Positions 36,119-45,015 are shown, numbered from the stretch's first letter. The stretch is DNA of 64,000 nucleotides from an uncultured Pseudodesulfovibrio sp. (GCF_963675635.1 NZ_OY776488.1:537740-601739), one strand, 5' to 3'. Translations and numbers: made by a program. Notes: generated by a model from the sequence alone, not told the origin.

Positions 36119-36608
36119 TCTCTATGGATTCCTCGACGGCCTCAGCCACTTCTTCGATGGGGCTTCCGTGACGGGCAACGGTGAGCTTCAGCTCGCCGCG
36201 CACATCGGGGTGCAGCCGGATTTCGATGTCGTATTCGCCCAGAGCGCGAATGGGCTCGGGCAGCAGGATCTTGCGGCGATCGATGTCGATGCCGGCTTCT
36301 TCCATGGCATCACCGATGTTGGTAGTGGTGACAGAGCCGTACAGCTTGTCGCCATCACCAACGCGCACTTCGATAGAAACTGGAGTGGCGGCGATTTTGT
36401 CGGCCAGACCTTGGGCCTGAGCGCGAAGGGAATCAGCATTTTCCTGCAGCTTGCGACGTTCGAGTTCGAAAGCTTTAAGGTTTGCTTTGGTGGCAGGCTT
36501 TGCAAGTCCCTGAGGAATCAGGTAGTTGCGGCCATAGCCGTTCTTGACGGTAACGATGTCTCCAAGACGACCAAGGCCGTCGACATCTGCGCGTAAAATA
36601 AGTTTCAT
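36087..36608 (-). CDS. rplI: 50S ribosomal protein L9
   Basis: A 173-residue ribosomal protein. The N-terminal rRNA-binding domain (MKLILRADVDGLGRLGD, then VKNGYGRNYLIPQGLA) is textbook, followed by a long connecting helix and the C-terminal domain. An acidic tail (EEVAEAVEESIENAEDAE) extends past the usual 150 residues and its coding DNA overlaps the first 32 bases of dnaB. Confidence 0.97.
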   Translation of the reverse strand: MKLILRADVDGLGRLGDIVTVKNGYGRNYLIPQGLAKPATKANLKAFELERRKLQENADSLRAQAQGLADKIAATPVSIEVRVGDGDKLYGSVTTTNIGDAMEEAGIDIDRRKILLPEPIRALGEYDIEIRLHPDVRGELKLTVARHGSPIEEVAEAVEESIENAEDAETAEA

Positions 36609-36620
36609 TAGTCCTCCCTC

Positions 36621-36884
36621 CTACATGGAGCTACGCTTTTTCACATCAGTGCTGTGAACGGTGGTGTAGAACAGGAGAGCCATCTGACGGGCGCGCTTGA
36701 TTTCGTTGGTCAGGCGACGCTGGTGCTTAGCACAGGTGCCTGTGATGCGGCGGGCAATGATCTTGCCGCGCTCGGTCACGAAATCACGAAGGATATCGGG
36801 GCGCTTGTAATCCAGGGGCAGTTCCTTGTCCGCACAGAAGCGGCAGAACTTCTTCCTCGGGGTGAATTTTTTGCGAAATGCCAT
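36621..36884 (-). CDS. rpsR: 30S ribosomal protein S18
   Basis: An 87-residue protein beginning [17 protein letters not shown]. Cysteines C14 and C17 with the later C-x2-H (TCAKH) show the zinc-binding form of S18. GGAGG precedes the ATG at ideal distance; longer in-frame upstream sequence belongs to the end of rpsF. S18 binds the platform of the small subunit with S6. Confidence 0.97.
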   Translation of the reverse strand: MAFRKKFTPRKKFCRFCADKELPLDYKRPDILRDFVTERGKIIARRITGTCAKHQRRLTNEIKRARQMALLFYTTVHSTDVKKRSSM

Positions 36885-36895
36885 AGTGAAACCTC

Positions 36896-37186
36896 CTAGG
36901 CAGCCAGTTTGACGGTCATGAACTTGAAGATACCGTCGGTGATGCGGATGTTGCGTTCCAATTCGGCAACCAGTGCGCCGGGAGCGTCGTACACAAGGCG
37001 TACGTAGTATCCACGGGTCTGCTTTTCGACAGGGTAGGCCAGTTGGCGCATGCCCCAATCATCGGTTTCAACCATTTTGCCGCCTTCACGATCCACGATG
37101 CTGGTGAGGCCTTCCAGGATTTCTTTCCTGTTTTCCTCAGCCAACTCCGGGGAGAGAAGCACGAGCGTCTCGTAGTTGTTAGCCAT
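36896..37186 (-). CDS. rpsF: 30S ribosomal protein S6
   Basis: A 96-residue ribosomal protein ([18 protein letters not shown], and [18 protein letters not shown]) that pairs with S18 on the small subunit. AAAGGAG precedes the ATG. It is the first gene of rpsF-rpsR-rplI-dnaB, behind a strong promoter and a short leader hairpin. Confidence 0.97.
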   Translation of the reverse strand: MANNYETLVLLSPELAEENRKEILEGLTSIVDREGGKMVETDDWGMRQLAYPVEKQTRGYYVRLVYDAPGALVAELERNIRITDGIFKFMTVKLAA

Positions 37187-37210
37187 TAGTATTACTCCTT
37201 TTGGTCATTG

Positions 37211-37237
37211 GCCCTGCTCCACAAATTGGAGGAGGGC
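37211..37237 (-). promoter_or_regulatory. Leader hairpin of the rpsF operon
   Basis: On the minus strand GCCCT and AGGGC close a stem, then CTCCA pairs with TGGAG around a five-base loop, with a single C-C mismatch between the two helices. It lies between the promoter and the S6 ribosome site. S6:S18 autoregulatory leaders occupy this place in other bacteria, but the conserved CCG bulge was not clearly identified. Confidence 0.45.
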
Positions 37238-37250
37238 AAGGCAAGAGAGG

Positions 37251-37280
37251 ATTAGTAGTTGTATTTGCCGCACCTGTCAA
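37251..37280 (-). promoter_or_regulatory. Promoter of the rpsF operon
   Basis: On the minus strand a consensus TTGACA (37275-37280) is followed after 17-18 bases by TACTAAT (37251-37257). The predicted start leaves a leader of about 60 bases before rpsF. Confidence 0.7.
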
Positions 37281-37366
37281 GCCAATGCGACATCCCCTCC
37301 GGGAATCTACTTATCTTGATCATCTTTTTCTGGCGGCGTCCAGCCGCATTTATCATTCGATGGACC

Positions 37367-37456
37367 TCAGCCTCCACCGCCGAACTTGCCGCGAACCATC
37401 CGCCCGATAACCAGGCCAAGGACGACAAGACCGATGAGCTGTAACCATTCAGGCAT
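37367..37456 (-). CDS. 29-residue membrane micro-protein downstream of purC
   Basis: A short frame begins MPEWLQLIGLVVLGLVIG and ends RMVRGKFGGGG. One hydrophobic helix (about residues 5-18) is followed by arginines and lysine, predicting a single-pass inner-membrane peptide with a positive cytoplasmic end. A full TAGGAGG overlaps the purC stop and sits seven bases before the ATG, so translation is probably coupled to purC. I know no function. It is below the usual gene-finder cutoff. Confidence 0.7.
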   Translation of the reverse strand: MPEWLQLIGLVVLGLVIGRMVRGKFGGGG

Positions 37457-37465
37457 GGGAGCCTC

Positions 37466-38362
37466 CTATACTTGGAGATCTTCACCCGTCAGCAGTTTAT
37501 ATGCTTTCAGGTAATTGGCACGAGTCTGAGCCGCTATATCCGCAGGAATTCTCGGAGCCGGGGGCTGCTTGTTGAAGCCGATTTCTTCAAGCCAATCACG
37601 GAAATACTGTTTGTCGAAACTCGGTTGGGACTTGCCTGGTTCGTAGCCTTCTTCAGGCCAGAAGCGCGAAGAGTCCGGAGTCAGGGCTTCGTCAATGAAT
37701 ATCAATTCCCCGTCAATGGTACCAAATTCAAATTTGGTATCGGCAATGAGAATGCCGCGTTCCTTGGCATAGTCGCGAGCGCGTGTGTAGATGTCCAGCG
37801 TCAGCTTTTCCACCTTGCGCATCATCTCTTCGCCGAGCAGATCGGCAGCCTGCTCAAGTGTGATGTTTTCATCATGGTCACCGAGATCGGCCTTGGTGGA
37901 CGGAGTGAACAGTGCTTTTTCAAGCATTTCGGATTCTTTCAGGTTCGCTGGCAGTTTGTGACCGCACACTTCGCCGGTTTTCTGATAGTCCTTCCAGCCG
38001 GAGCCAGTAATGAAACCACGTACGATGCACTCAATGGGCAGGGGCTTGGCTTTCTTAGCCAGTACACTGCGATCCTGAAGTTCCGCTTTATATTTGTGCA
38101 GCGGCTCCGGGTAATCATCCACGTTGGTGGCAATGATGTGGTTTGGCACCAGGTCTTCCATCATTTTCATCCAGAACAGGGTGATCTGGTTGAGCACCTT
38201 GCCCTTGTCTTCAATGGGGTCGGGCATGACCACATCGAACGCGGAGAGACGGTCGGTGGTTACGAGGAGCAGGGTGTTTTCATCTATTTCGTAGATGTCG
38301 CGCACCTTGCCCTTGGAAATGAGCGGATATTCGGTGATGTTGGTTTCCAGAACGCCAGCCAT
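37466..38362 (-). CDS. purC: Phosphoribosylaminoimidazole-succinocarboxamide synthase
   Basis: A 298-residue purine-pathway ligase joining CAIR and aspartate with ATP. Seen are LISKGKVRDIYEI (ATP loop), TTDRLSAFDVVM, the SAICAR-synthetase signature IECIVRGFITGSGWKDY and LIDTKFEFG-type IADTKFEFGTIDGE plus IDEALTPDSSRFW. The length is that of the longer, yeast-like form. It follows hisD by 27 bases and is followed directly by the micro-ORF. Confidence 0.97.
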   Translation of the reverse strand: MAGVLETNITEYPLISKGKVRDIYEIDENTLLLVTTDRLSAFDVVMPDPIEDKGKVLNQITLFWMKMMEDLVPNHIIATNVDDYPEPLHKYKAELQDRSVLAKKAKPLPIECIVRGFITGSGWKDYQKTGEVCGHKLPANLKESEMLEKALFTPSTKADLGDHDENITLEQAADLLGEEMMRKVEKLTLDIYTRARDYAKERGILIADTKFEFGTIDGELIFIDEALTPDSSRFWPEEGYEPGKSQPSFDKQYFRDWLEEIGFNKQPPAPRIPADIAAQTRANYLKAYKLLTGEDLQV

Positions 38363-38389
38363 GAGTCTTCCCTCTTTATTAATGTAATA

Positions 38390-39694
38390 TTACTTGATTC
38401 GTTCTTCCACGCTGCGAGCGTGGGCTTCCAGTCCTTCCAGTCGTGCCAGTCGTGCTATTTTGCTGCCATGTTGGGCAACAAAACTTGGACTGGTGGCAAT
38501 AACGCTGGATTTCTTGCAAAAATTCTGTACGGACAAGGCCGACGAAAAGCGCACTGTGCGCAGGGTCGGTAGTACGTGATTAGGGCCTGCAAAATAGTCC
38601 CCCACAGGTTCAGGGGAGTTGTGTCCCATGAAGATGGCCCCGGCGTGACGGATGGAGCCAAGCATAGTCCAAGGATCGGCAATAGCCAGTTCCAGATGTT
38701 CGGCGGCAAGCAGGTTGATGAGTTCAGCTCCGACTTCAAGATCGGGCACGGTGATGATGGCACCCCAGCTTTCCAGCGACTTGGTTGCGATTTCACCACG
38801 GGGCAGGGCTGCACACTGGGAGATCAGTTCCTCCCTGACTCTGGAGGCCAGTTTTATATCAGGGGTGACGAGTATGGATGCGGCCAATGGATCATGTTCG
38901 GCCTGGGAGAGCATGTCTGCTGCAAGCCATGCCGGTGTGGCTGATTCGTCCGCAAGGATGGCGATCTCACTGGGGCCGGCAACCATGTCGATGCCGACCT
39001 GCCCGATGAGCTGCGCTTTGGCTGTGGCAACAAAGATGTTGCCGGGACCGGCCAGCATATCGCAAGGCGCAATTGTCTTTGTGCCGTATACCAGAGCGCC
39101 GATAGCCCATGCAGAGCCGGCAAGATAGACTTCGTCCAGACCAAGCAGAGCCGCAGTCGCCAGAATATGCGGGTTCAGTGTGCCGTCTTTGCGCGGCGGG
39201 GAAGTGACGGCGATGGAATTGACGCCTGCCACCTGAGCCGGGATAGCGTTCATGATGAGGCTGGAAATAAGCGGCGTCTCGCCCCCCTGGCCTCCGGGAA
39301 CATACAGGCCAACGCGGTCAATGGGGCGAACCATTTGGCCCAGAACTGTGCCGTCTTCGTCTGTGGTCCACCAGGATTTTTCTTTCTGGTTGGTGTGAAA
39401 TGTCCGTACGCGCTGGATGGCTTCTTCAAGGATGGCTACATCCGTGTCGGGGATGTTCGAAAGGGCTGCTTTGATCGCCTCAACCGGAACGCGGAGTTGT
39501 GAAATTTCAAGGGTTTCGCAGTCGAACTTGCGGGTATATTCCACAAGTGCTTCGTCGCCGCGATCCTTGACGTTGTTCAGGATGTCCCGCACCAGGGCAT
39601 CTACCTTGGTGTCAGGGTCTTTACGCTGGTCGAGCCATTCCCGGATAGCGGCCCAATCATCGCTGGTCGAATATTCTAATGCTCTGCAAGGCAT
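38390..39694 (-). CDS. hisD: Histidinol dehydrogenase
   Basis: A 434-residue zinc enzyme catalysing the last two steps of histidine synthesis with NAD. Signature regions are RVGLYVPGGQGGETPLISS, VAGPSEIAILADESATPAW and AEHDPLAASILVT (metal-binding histidine), then the C-terminal NHVLPTLRTVRFSSALSV catalytic stretch. It is separated from the rest of the his genes, which are not in the window, and is joined to purC, linking histidine and purine synthesis. Confidence 0.97.
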   Translation of the reverse strand: MPCRALEYSTSDDWAAIREWLDQRKDPDTKVDALVRDILNNVKDRGDEALVEYTRKFDCETLEISQLRVPVEAIKAALSNIPDTDVAILEEAIQRVRTFHTNQKEKSWWTTDEDGTVLGQMVRPIDRVGLYVPGGQGGETPLISSLIMNAIPAQVAGVNSIAVTSPPRKDGTLNPHILATAALLGLDEVYLAGSAWAIGALVYGTKTIAPCDMLAGPGNIFVATAKAQLIGQVGIDMVAGPSEIAILADESATPAWLAADMLSQAEHDPLAASILVTPDIKLASRVREELISQCAALPRGEIATKSLESWGAIITVPDLEVGAELINLLAAEHLELAIADPWTMLGSIRHAGAIFMGHNSPEPVGDYFAGPNHVLPTLRTVRFSSALSVQNFCKKSSVIATSPSFVAQHGSKIARLARLEGLEAHARSVEERIK

Positions 39695-39843
39695 GCTGAC
39701 CTCTGTTCAATATGATGTGTTGTTGTCCAAGGGAGAATTTTATAGCCGAGGGAAAACCAAAAGTCGAGCGCGGCTGTCGATAATAACCCGGTGAGTGCCG
39801 GTGCAGTGATACGTTTTGAAGGGGCTTTGTGACAGGAAACAAT

Positions 39844-39878
39844 AAAAGAGGGCCAGGGTTTGCACTCCCCGGCCCTCT
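39844..39878 (-). terminator. Terminator of the porin gene
   Basis: AGAGGGCC (39847-39854) pairs with GGCCCTCT (39871-39878), extended inward by GGG/CCC after one mismatch. On the minus strand it continues into TTTTATT. Confidence 0.9.
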
Positions 39879-39924
39879 GGCGTTACTTGGCATTTAAGCT
39901 TTTCAGCTTAAGTTCTAAGTGAAA

Positions 39925-41304
39925 TTAGAACTGGTAGACCATACCGAGCTGGAACTTCCAAGCGTCGCCGCCATCAGAGTTGGCGCCCCAGACGTCCTTG
40001 TCGTAGTCCAGGTTGACGTAGCCAATACCGTTGTACAGGGTCAGTTCGTCGTAGATCTTGTACATGGTGTTGAAGTCAAGTTCCCACATGGCGTCTTTTT
40101 CGGTCAGGTCAGTACCGTAGATCATGCCGCCAGCGCGCTCGTCGTTGGTACCCTTAGCGTACACGATGTGAGCATCGTGGGTCAGGCCTTCAGCAAAGGA
40201 CTGGATACCGGTAGCGGACAGAGCAACAGCGTGGAAGCCGAGGCCGTCTTCGTCTTCGTCCAGATCGTCACCGGTGATCAAGCCACCGCCGAACCAGAAG
40301 GAGCCGATTGCCCAGTCTTCAATGATGATGGGCATACGTTCGGAACCATTCTCATCGTTATCGTCTTCACCAGTGGTGTAGGCGTAGGTCAGGGACAGGT
40401 TCATGAAATCAAAGCCAGTGTAATCCAAAGCGGCGTCGAACATCCAACCGGAACGTTCGTAGTTCTCACGCTTGCCATCAACCTTACCATAGTTCAGGTC
40501 AGCTTTGATGACGAAGGGGTCGAACATGGACAGAGTGAAGTCTGTGCCGAGCCAGTAAGCGTTGTCAAGTGCGTCGGAGTTAGCACCGGTGTAAGTCAGG
40601 GCAGTGGAGGTCTGCAGGCCAGCGAGACCGGCAGCGCTAGCTGTGTTAGCAGCGTTCTGTCCCAAGGGAGCATACATGAAGAAAGGAGCCATGGAGATGC
40701 CTTCGAAGTTCAAGGGCAGAGCCAAGATCCAAGCGTCAATTGCGGAGTTGTTGGTGGTGCTGACGTTAGCGTTAGCGTTAATGTCACCAGCGCGGACCCA
40801 GCCACCGAGGACGGATACGTTGTCAGTGATGGGGCTGCTGACCATAACACCAGTGGTACGGGCGTTGTGGATCATGCTGGCGCCACCGATTGCTGCGGGC
40901 AAACCGACGGGCATGAGACCGGCTTTCACGTTAACGGAAGTGCCGGGCCAGTTGAAGTCCAGGTATGCATCACGCAGGTCGATTGTGTTCAGAGCGCCAC
41001 CACCGGAGTTGTCGGTGATCATGCCAGCCTGACCCCATTCGCCGCGAACGGAACGGAAGCCGAGAACACCTTTCAGGTTCTCATTGGCGGTAACAGTGAA
41101 GTACAGGTCTGCACGTTCACGGATGTTCATTGCGCGTTCGGTTTTCAGGACGCCAGAGTTTCCATCAGAGAAATCCCAGTTGGAACGCCAAACAGCGTTG
41201 ACCAAAACGTTACCGGAAATGGTAACTTCAGGAGCTGCGAAAGAGGTAGCAGCCATGCCCAGGACCATGGTCAGGGCGACTGCAAGCAGAGTCAAACGTT
41301 TCAT
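39925..41304 (-). CDS. Major outer-membrane homotrimeric porin
   Basis: A 459-residue beta-barrel porin of the type abundant in Desulfovibrio outer membranes. A signal peptide ends ATSFA and the mature protein begins APEVTISGNVLVNAVWRSN. Alternating strands with many aspartate, asparagine and aromatic residues follow, and the last residues are FQLGMVYQF with terminal F. Codon use is strongly biased, as in highly expressed genes, which leaves the opposite strand open for 476 codons. AAGGAAG precedes the ATG. The upstream 41305-41559 region is very A+T-rich and should hold the promoters of this gene and uvrC, but I could not fix either. Confidence 0.92.
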   Translation of the reverse strand: MKRLTLLAVALTMVLGMAATSFAAPEVTISGNVLVNAVWRSNWDFSDGNSGVLKTERAMNIRERADLYFTVTANENLKGVLGFRSVRGEWGQAGMITDNSGGGALNTIDLRDAYLDFNWPGTSVNVKAGLMPVGLPAAIGGASMIHNARTTGVMVSSPITDNVSVLGGWVRAGDINANANVSTTNNSAIDAWILALPLNFEGISMAPFFMYAPLGQNAANTASAAGLAGLQTSTALTYTGANSDALDNAYWLGTDFTLSMFDPFVIKADLNYGKVDGKRENYERSGWMFDAALDYTGFDFMNLSLTYAYTTGEDDNDENGSERMPIIIEDWAIGSFWFGGGLITGDDLDEDEDGLGFHAVALSATGIQSFAEGLTHDAHIVYAKGTNDERAGGMIYGTDLTEKDAMWELDFNTMYKIYDELTLYNGIGYVNLDYDKDVWGANSDGGDAWKFQLGMVYQF

Positions 41305-41559
41305 AATAAATCTTCCTTTTTTTGCAATTCAAACCAAGTAAACGCCTAAACTGCCTTTGATTTACAGTATGCCGTCAGCTTTGGCAAGGGGTTTTGGTAA
41401 TTAAAAAGCAAAAAGTATAAATTTTTTTACCGTATAAAAAATTGAACTCGTAAAAATCTCTATTGTAGCAAATATACCTTTATTACAGATATTTATGTAT
41501 AAAACTTCGAGAGGTGATTTGTTGGTTGAAATGCAGTATGCTGCCCGTGAGGAGAAAAT

Positions 41560-43398
41560 GTGTCCAATAAAAGCAACAGTGGTATGACGAACAAGTTCAA
41601 ATTTTTTGCCGCCGATTTTCCGAATAGCCCCGGTGTTTATCTGATGAAGAATGATCGTGGCCGCATCCTCTATGTCGGCAAGGCTAAGAGCTTGCGCAAG
41701 CGCCTGTCGTCCTATTTCCGGGCAAGTGCGAACCATACACCGAAGACTATTGCCCTTGTCAGCCATATTCGGAAGGTGGATGTTCTGCTGACCAGTACCG
41801 AAAAAGAAGCTTTGCTTCTTGAATCCGGACTGATCAAAAAGCATCGGCCTCGTTATAATATTGTACTCAAGGATGACAAGCAGTACGCCTTGTTCAAATT
41901 GGACAAGCATTCGGAGTTTCCTCGTCTGTCCATTACTCGCAAAGTGACTCGTGACGGTTCGGTCTATTTTGGACCGTTTACCTCATCCACCGCGGCCCGA
42001 ACCGTGTGGAAACTGCTCGGCAAGGTGTTTCCACTTCGGAAGTGTACTGATGCGGCTATGAGGAATCGTATTCGCCCGTGTTTGTATCATGACATCCAGC
42101 AATGCTGGGCGCCGTGCGTCAAGGAAGTGGATCGTTTATTATATAATGATATGGTTCAGCGGGTGGAGATGCTGCTTTCCGGGCGGAGTATGGAATTAGT
42201 GGACTCTTTGACTCGCAAGATGAAAGCGGCATCAAAGGAAATGGAGTTTGAAAAAGCCGCAGTATTCCGTGATCAAATCCGTGCTGTGAAAAAAACCGTG
42301 GAAGGGCAGGTGGCGGTTATTCATGACAACCGGGATAGGGACGTTATCGGTTTGGCGCAGACCGAGCAGGGACTCGGGCTTGGTCTGTTGTTTGTGCGTC
42401 AGGGACGATTGCTGGATGAAAAACAGTTTTTCTGGCCGGGCCTGACTCTGGATGAAGGGCCGGAAGTGGTCGAGAGTTTTATTTCCCAGTTCTACGGGCC
42501 CGGACGATTTATCCCTTCATTGATTATTTCTCCGTACGAATTTGATGACTCGCCTCTTTCCGAGGTTTTAGCTGAACGCGGGGCCGGTGCAGTTCGTATT
42601 ACACTACCGCAGGCCATGAAGGAAAAACAGTTGGTTGGTTTGGCCCGGAGTGTTGCAGCACAGGCCCGAGAACGAAAAGATACTATTTCTGCTCGTCTGC
42701 AAAAGGTCTTGCGACTGCCTGATGAACCCGTGCGGATAGAGTGTATTGACGCGTCACATCTGTCAGGGACCAATATGCGGGTGGGGCAGGTTGTCTTTGA
42801 GGAAGGGCGGCGTAATCCGGAAGCGTCACGACTGTATGCATTCCCTGAATTGGACGGGACAGGAGATGATTATGCAGCATTGTCGGCATGGGCCAGGCGA
42901 AGGGTTGAATCCGGGCCGCCATGGCCGGATTTGGTGCTCCTTGACGGTGGTCGAGGTCAACTGTCGGCGGTGGAAGCGGCCTTGGCTGAATGTGTGGATG
43001 ACGGCTGTTGGGAGCTCGCGGCCATTGCCAAGGGCGAATCTCGACGGGCAGGCGAATTGGGGGATTTTATTTTTCGCCCCGGGCGCAAGAACCCCATGCC
43101 GCTCAAGCCTGGCAGTGCCGAGTTGCTGTTCTTGCAGAAAATGCGGGACGCCGCCCATCGATTTGTCATAGGTCGACAGCGAAGTTCACGGAAAAAGGCT
43201 GTTTTGAGTAGTGAACTGACAGCGCTTCCCGGAATTGGTTCCAAGATTGCCAGGGTTTTGTGGGACAGGTTCGAATCACTGGATGACATGATCAATGCCG
43301 ATAGCTCGGAGATTACCACTCTGCCCGGCATAGGCCGGAAAAGAGCGGAGAAAATTCACGCGGCCTTGCAGTCCCTCAAGATCTCAAGGAAAGCCTAA
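41560..43398 (+). CDS. uvrC: UvrABC system protein C
   Basis: A 612-residue nucleotide-excision-repair nuclease. The N-terminal GIY-YIG domain shows SPGVYLMKNDRGRILYVGKAKSLRKRL (as GVYLMKND then ILYVGKAK), the UVR motif MEFEKAAVFRDQI lies near 230, the RNase H-like nuclease domain has IECIDASHLSGTN and LLDGGRGQLSA, and two helix-hairpin-helix motifs (ALPGIGSKIARVL, TLPGIGRKRAEKI) close the protein. Start is GTG with GAGGAG five bases upstream; ATG 41584 is possible. Its stop interlocks with that of the opposing hydrolase gene. Confidence 0.97.
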   Translation: MSNKSNSGMTNKFKFFAADFPNSPGVYLMKNDRGRILYVGKAKSLRKRLSSYFRASANHTPKTIALVSHIRKVDVLLTSTEKEALLLESGLIKKHRPRYNIVLKDDKQYALFKLDKHSEFPRLSITRKVTRDGSVYFGPFTSSTAARTVWKLLGKVFPLRKCTDAAMRNRIRPCLYHDIQQCWAPCVKEVDRLLYNDMVQRVEMLLSGRSMELVDSLTRKMKAASKEMEFEKAAVFRDQIRAVKKTVEGQVAVIHDNRDRDVIGLAQTEQGLGLGLLFVRQGRLLDEKQFFWPGLTLDEGPEVVESFISQFYGPGRFIPSLIISPYEFDDSPLSEVLAERGAGAVRITLPQAMKEKQLVGLARSVAAQARERKDTISARLQKVLRLPDEPVRIECIDASHLSGTNMRVGQVVFEEGRRNPEASRLYAFPELDGTGDDYAALSAWARRRVESGPPWPDLVLLDGGRGQLSAVEAALAECVDDGCWELAAIAKGESRRAGELGDFIFRPGRKNPMPLKPGSAELLFLQKMRDAAHRFVIGRQRSSRKKAVLSSELTALPGIGSKIARVLWDRFESLDDMINADSSEITTLPGIGRKRAEKIHAALQSLKISRKA

Positions 43399-44072
43399 AT
43401 CTCAAACGGCTTGTCGATCTCCAGTGTCAGGAGTTCCGTGTCGGGCGCGGTCAGGGCGAGTTGTTCCACCAAACTTTGGGTATTCTGGTCCAGAATTGGC
43501 CATGTGCCCCAATGCTGTGGGATGATTTTCTTGCATTTAAGAAGTTTGCACGCGTAAGCGGCCTGTTTGGCATCCATGGTGAATCGCCCTCCGATGGGCA
43601 GCATGGCTATGTCGATATCATGGAATTTCCCGAAAAGTTCCATGTCACCGAAGAGGCCTGTGTCGCCGGAATTGTAGACACACAATCCCTTGGGGTCGGA
43701 TATGATGAATCCGGCAGGCGCGCCGGTTACCGAAGAATGCATGGCCTGAACCATCTTGATATCCAGCCCCTGTCTTGTGACAGTACCGCCGATGTTCATG
43801 CCAACGCCCAGATGCTCGGGCAGGCCGAGTTTGATGAGTTCCTGGATGATGTCAAATATGGCAATGACCTCGGCATCATGCTTGATGGCAAGTTCCAGGG
43901 TCTGCCCTATATGGTCGTTATGGTCGTGGGTGACAAGGATGAGTGAACATTCGTCCACATCCTTATACGAAGTGGTTGCACTGGGATTGCCCACAAAAAA
44001 AGGGTCGATGAACAGGGTTGCATCAGCGGCCTTGATTCTGAAATTTGCGTGGCCGAACCATGTGATCTCCAT
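43395..44072 (-). CDS. UPF0173 metal-dependent hydrolase (MBL fold)
   Basis: A 225-residue metallo-beta-lactamase-fold protein. The metal-binding THDHNDHIG motif is at about 48, with further ligands in QAMHSSVTG, YNSGDTGLFGDM and IIPQHWGTWP. The family is widespread and its substrate is unknown. It lies ten bases after ubiX on the same strand and overlaps the uvrC stop by four bases. Confidence 0.93.
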   Translation of the reverse strand: MEITWFGHANFRIKAADATLFIDPFFVGNPSATTSYKDVDECSLILVTHDHNDHIGQTLELAIKHDAEVIAIFDIIQELIKLGLPEHLGVGMNIGGTVTRQGLDIKMVQAMHSSVTGAPAGFIISDPKGLCVYNSGDTGLFGDMELFGKFHDIDIAMLPIGGRFTMDAKQAAYACKLLKCKKIIPQHWGTWPILDQNTQSLVEQLALTAPDTELLTLEIDKPFEI

Positions 44073-44082
44073 TGCGCGCCTC

Positions 44083-44649
44083 CTATTCCCCCCACCGTGT
44101 AAACAGGTCGTGAGGGATGTCCAATTGATCGAGGATTCTCCCGGCCAGTTGGTTAGCCAGGTCCTCGATGGTTGCCGGACGATGATAAAAGCCCGGGCTT
44201 GCCGGTACTATGACAGCTCCGGCTTTAGCGGCCGTAAGCATGTTCTCTAGATGAATAATGGAGTAGGGAGTCTCTCTCGGGACGAGTATGAGTCTGCCGC
44301 GTTCCTTGAGGGTTACGTCTGCGGCTCTGTGGATGAGTGAGTGTCCAAATCCTGTGGCGACAGCAGACATGGTTGCCATGGAGCAGGGGCAGATAATCAT
44401 ACCTTGATGACGCCATGAGCCGCTGGCAGGCGGTGCAGTGATATCATCATGAGCGTGGATCGCTGCTGCACCTCTCGTCAGGACATCTATTGGAAAATCC
44501 GTCTCAAGGGCCAGAACTTTTTTGGCGGCGTCAGAAATGATGACGTGTAGTTCCACGTCATCTCGACCGCCAAGGGCCTTGACTAAAGAAGCAGCATAAA
44601 CGGTGCCGCTTGCCCCGCTGACTGCGAGGATGATGCGTTTTGTATCCAT
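44083..44649 (-). CDS. ubiX: Flavin prenyltransferase UbiX
   Basis: A 188-residue flavoprotein that makes prenylated FMN, the cofactor of UbiD decarboxylases. Visible are the N-terminal IILAVSGASGTVYAASLVKAL, the PPASGSWRHQGMIICPCSMATMS stretch (as SGSWRHQGM and CPCSMATM), and LVPRETPYSIIHLENMLTAA. The start at 44649 has GGGAG five bases upstream and fits the family length; longer upstream frame is not coding. A UbiD-family gene lies 2 kb away at 46607, the likely user of the cofactor. Confidence 0.95.
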   Translation of the reverse strand: MDTKRIILAVSGASGTVYAASLVKALGGRDDVELHVIISDAAKKVLALETDFPIDVLTRGAAAIHAHDDITAPPASGSWRHQGMIICPCSMATMSAVATGFGHSLIHRAADVTLKERGRLILVPRETPYSIIHLENMLTAAKAGAVIVPASPGFYHRPATIEDLANQLAGRILDQLDIPHDLFTRWGE

Positions 44650-44771
44650 TATCTCCCTGCCGAATTGTCTTTTTTCCATATAGACTTTTTTTAGACTTTT
44701 TTGCAAGAAAAAAGACCAGAGCAGAATTATCGGTATATTCATGTTCTTTTTTGGCTGTATTTAATGTATCC

Positions 44772-44798
44772 TTGACAAAGAAGTAGGCGAAGTATAGC
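44772..44798 (+). promoter_or_regulatory. Promoter of tRNA-Arg
   Basis: A perfect TTGACA (44772-44777) and TATAGC (44793-44798) with a short 15-base spacer, 14 bases upstream of the tRNA. Confidence 0.55.
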
Positions 44799-44812
44799 TA
44801 CTTCCTTCTCAA

Positions 44813-44889
44813 GGGCTATTAGCTCAGTTGGATAGAGTGCTTGCCTCCGGAGCAAGAGGTCACAAGTTCGAATCTTGTATAGCCCACCA
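44813..44889 (+). tRNA. tRNA-Arg(CCG)
   Basis: GGGCTAT (44813-44819) pairs with ATAGCCC (44879-44885), followed by A and an encoded CCA. The anticodon arm CTTGC-CTCCGGA-GCAAG gives CCG, reading CGG codons. The D arm (AGCTCAGTTGGATAGAG) and T arm (CAAGTTCGAATCTTG) are standard. Confidence 0.97.
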
Positions 44890-44897
44890 TAGGAATC

Positions 44898-44932
44898 AAG
44901 GACTCATGTGTAATACACATGGGTCCTTTTCT
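44898..44932 (+). terminator. Terminator of tRNA-Arg
   Basis: AAGGAC (44898-44903) pairs with GTCCTT (44923-44928), continued by CATGTGT with ACACATG after one mismatch; a T-rich tail follows. Confidence 0.85.
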
Positions 44933-45015
44933 TTTTGCTTACAAAAAGGTCACTCTGTGTTTATTATTCCGTGTATATGAATTTTTGATGATCGGATAAC
45001 CATGAGAGGATGGAA

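Noticed and set aside
37472-38572. 366-codon plus-strand frame opposite purC and hisD
   Set aside because: Covers two genuine minus-strand genes; composition is phenylalanine/valine-rich as expected for antisense frames.
39919-41349. 476-codon plus-strand open frame opposite the porin
   Set aside because: It is a mirror of strongly biased codons in a highly expressed gene; it has no start signal, no family resemblance and valine/glutamine-rich composition.
41401-41910. 169-codon minus-strand frame opposite the start of uvrC
   Set aside because: Overlaps the GIY-YIG coding region and an A+T-rich promoter zone; no coding evidence.
44680-44720. Short T-rich direct repeats upstream of ubiX
   Set aside because: Low-complexity T runs with no regular unit; most likely promoter-region composition.
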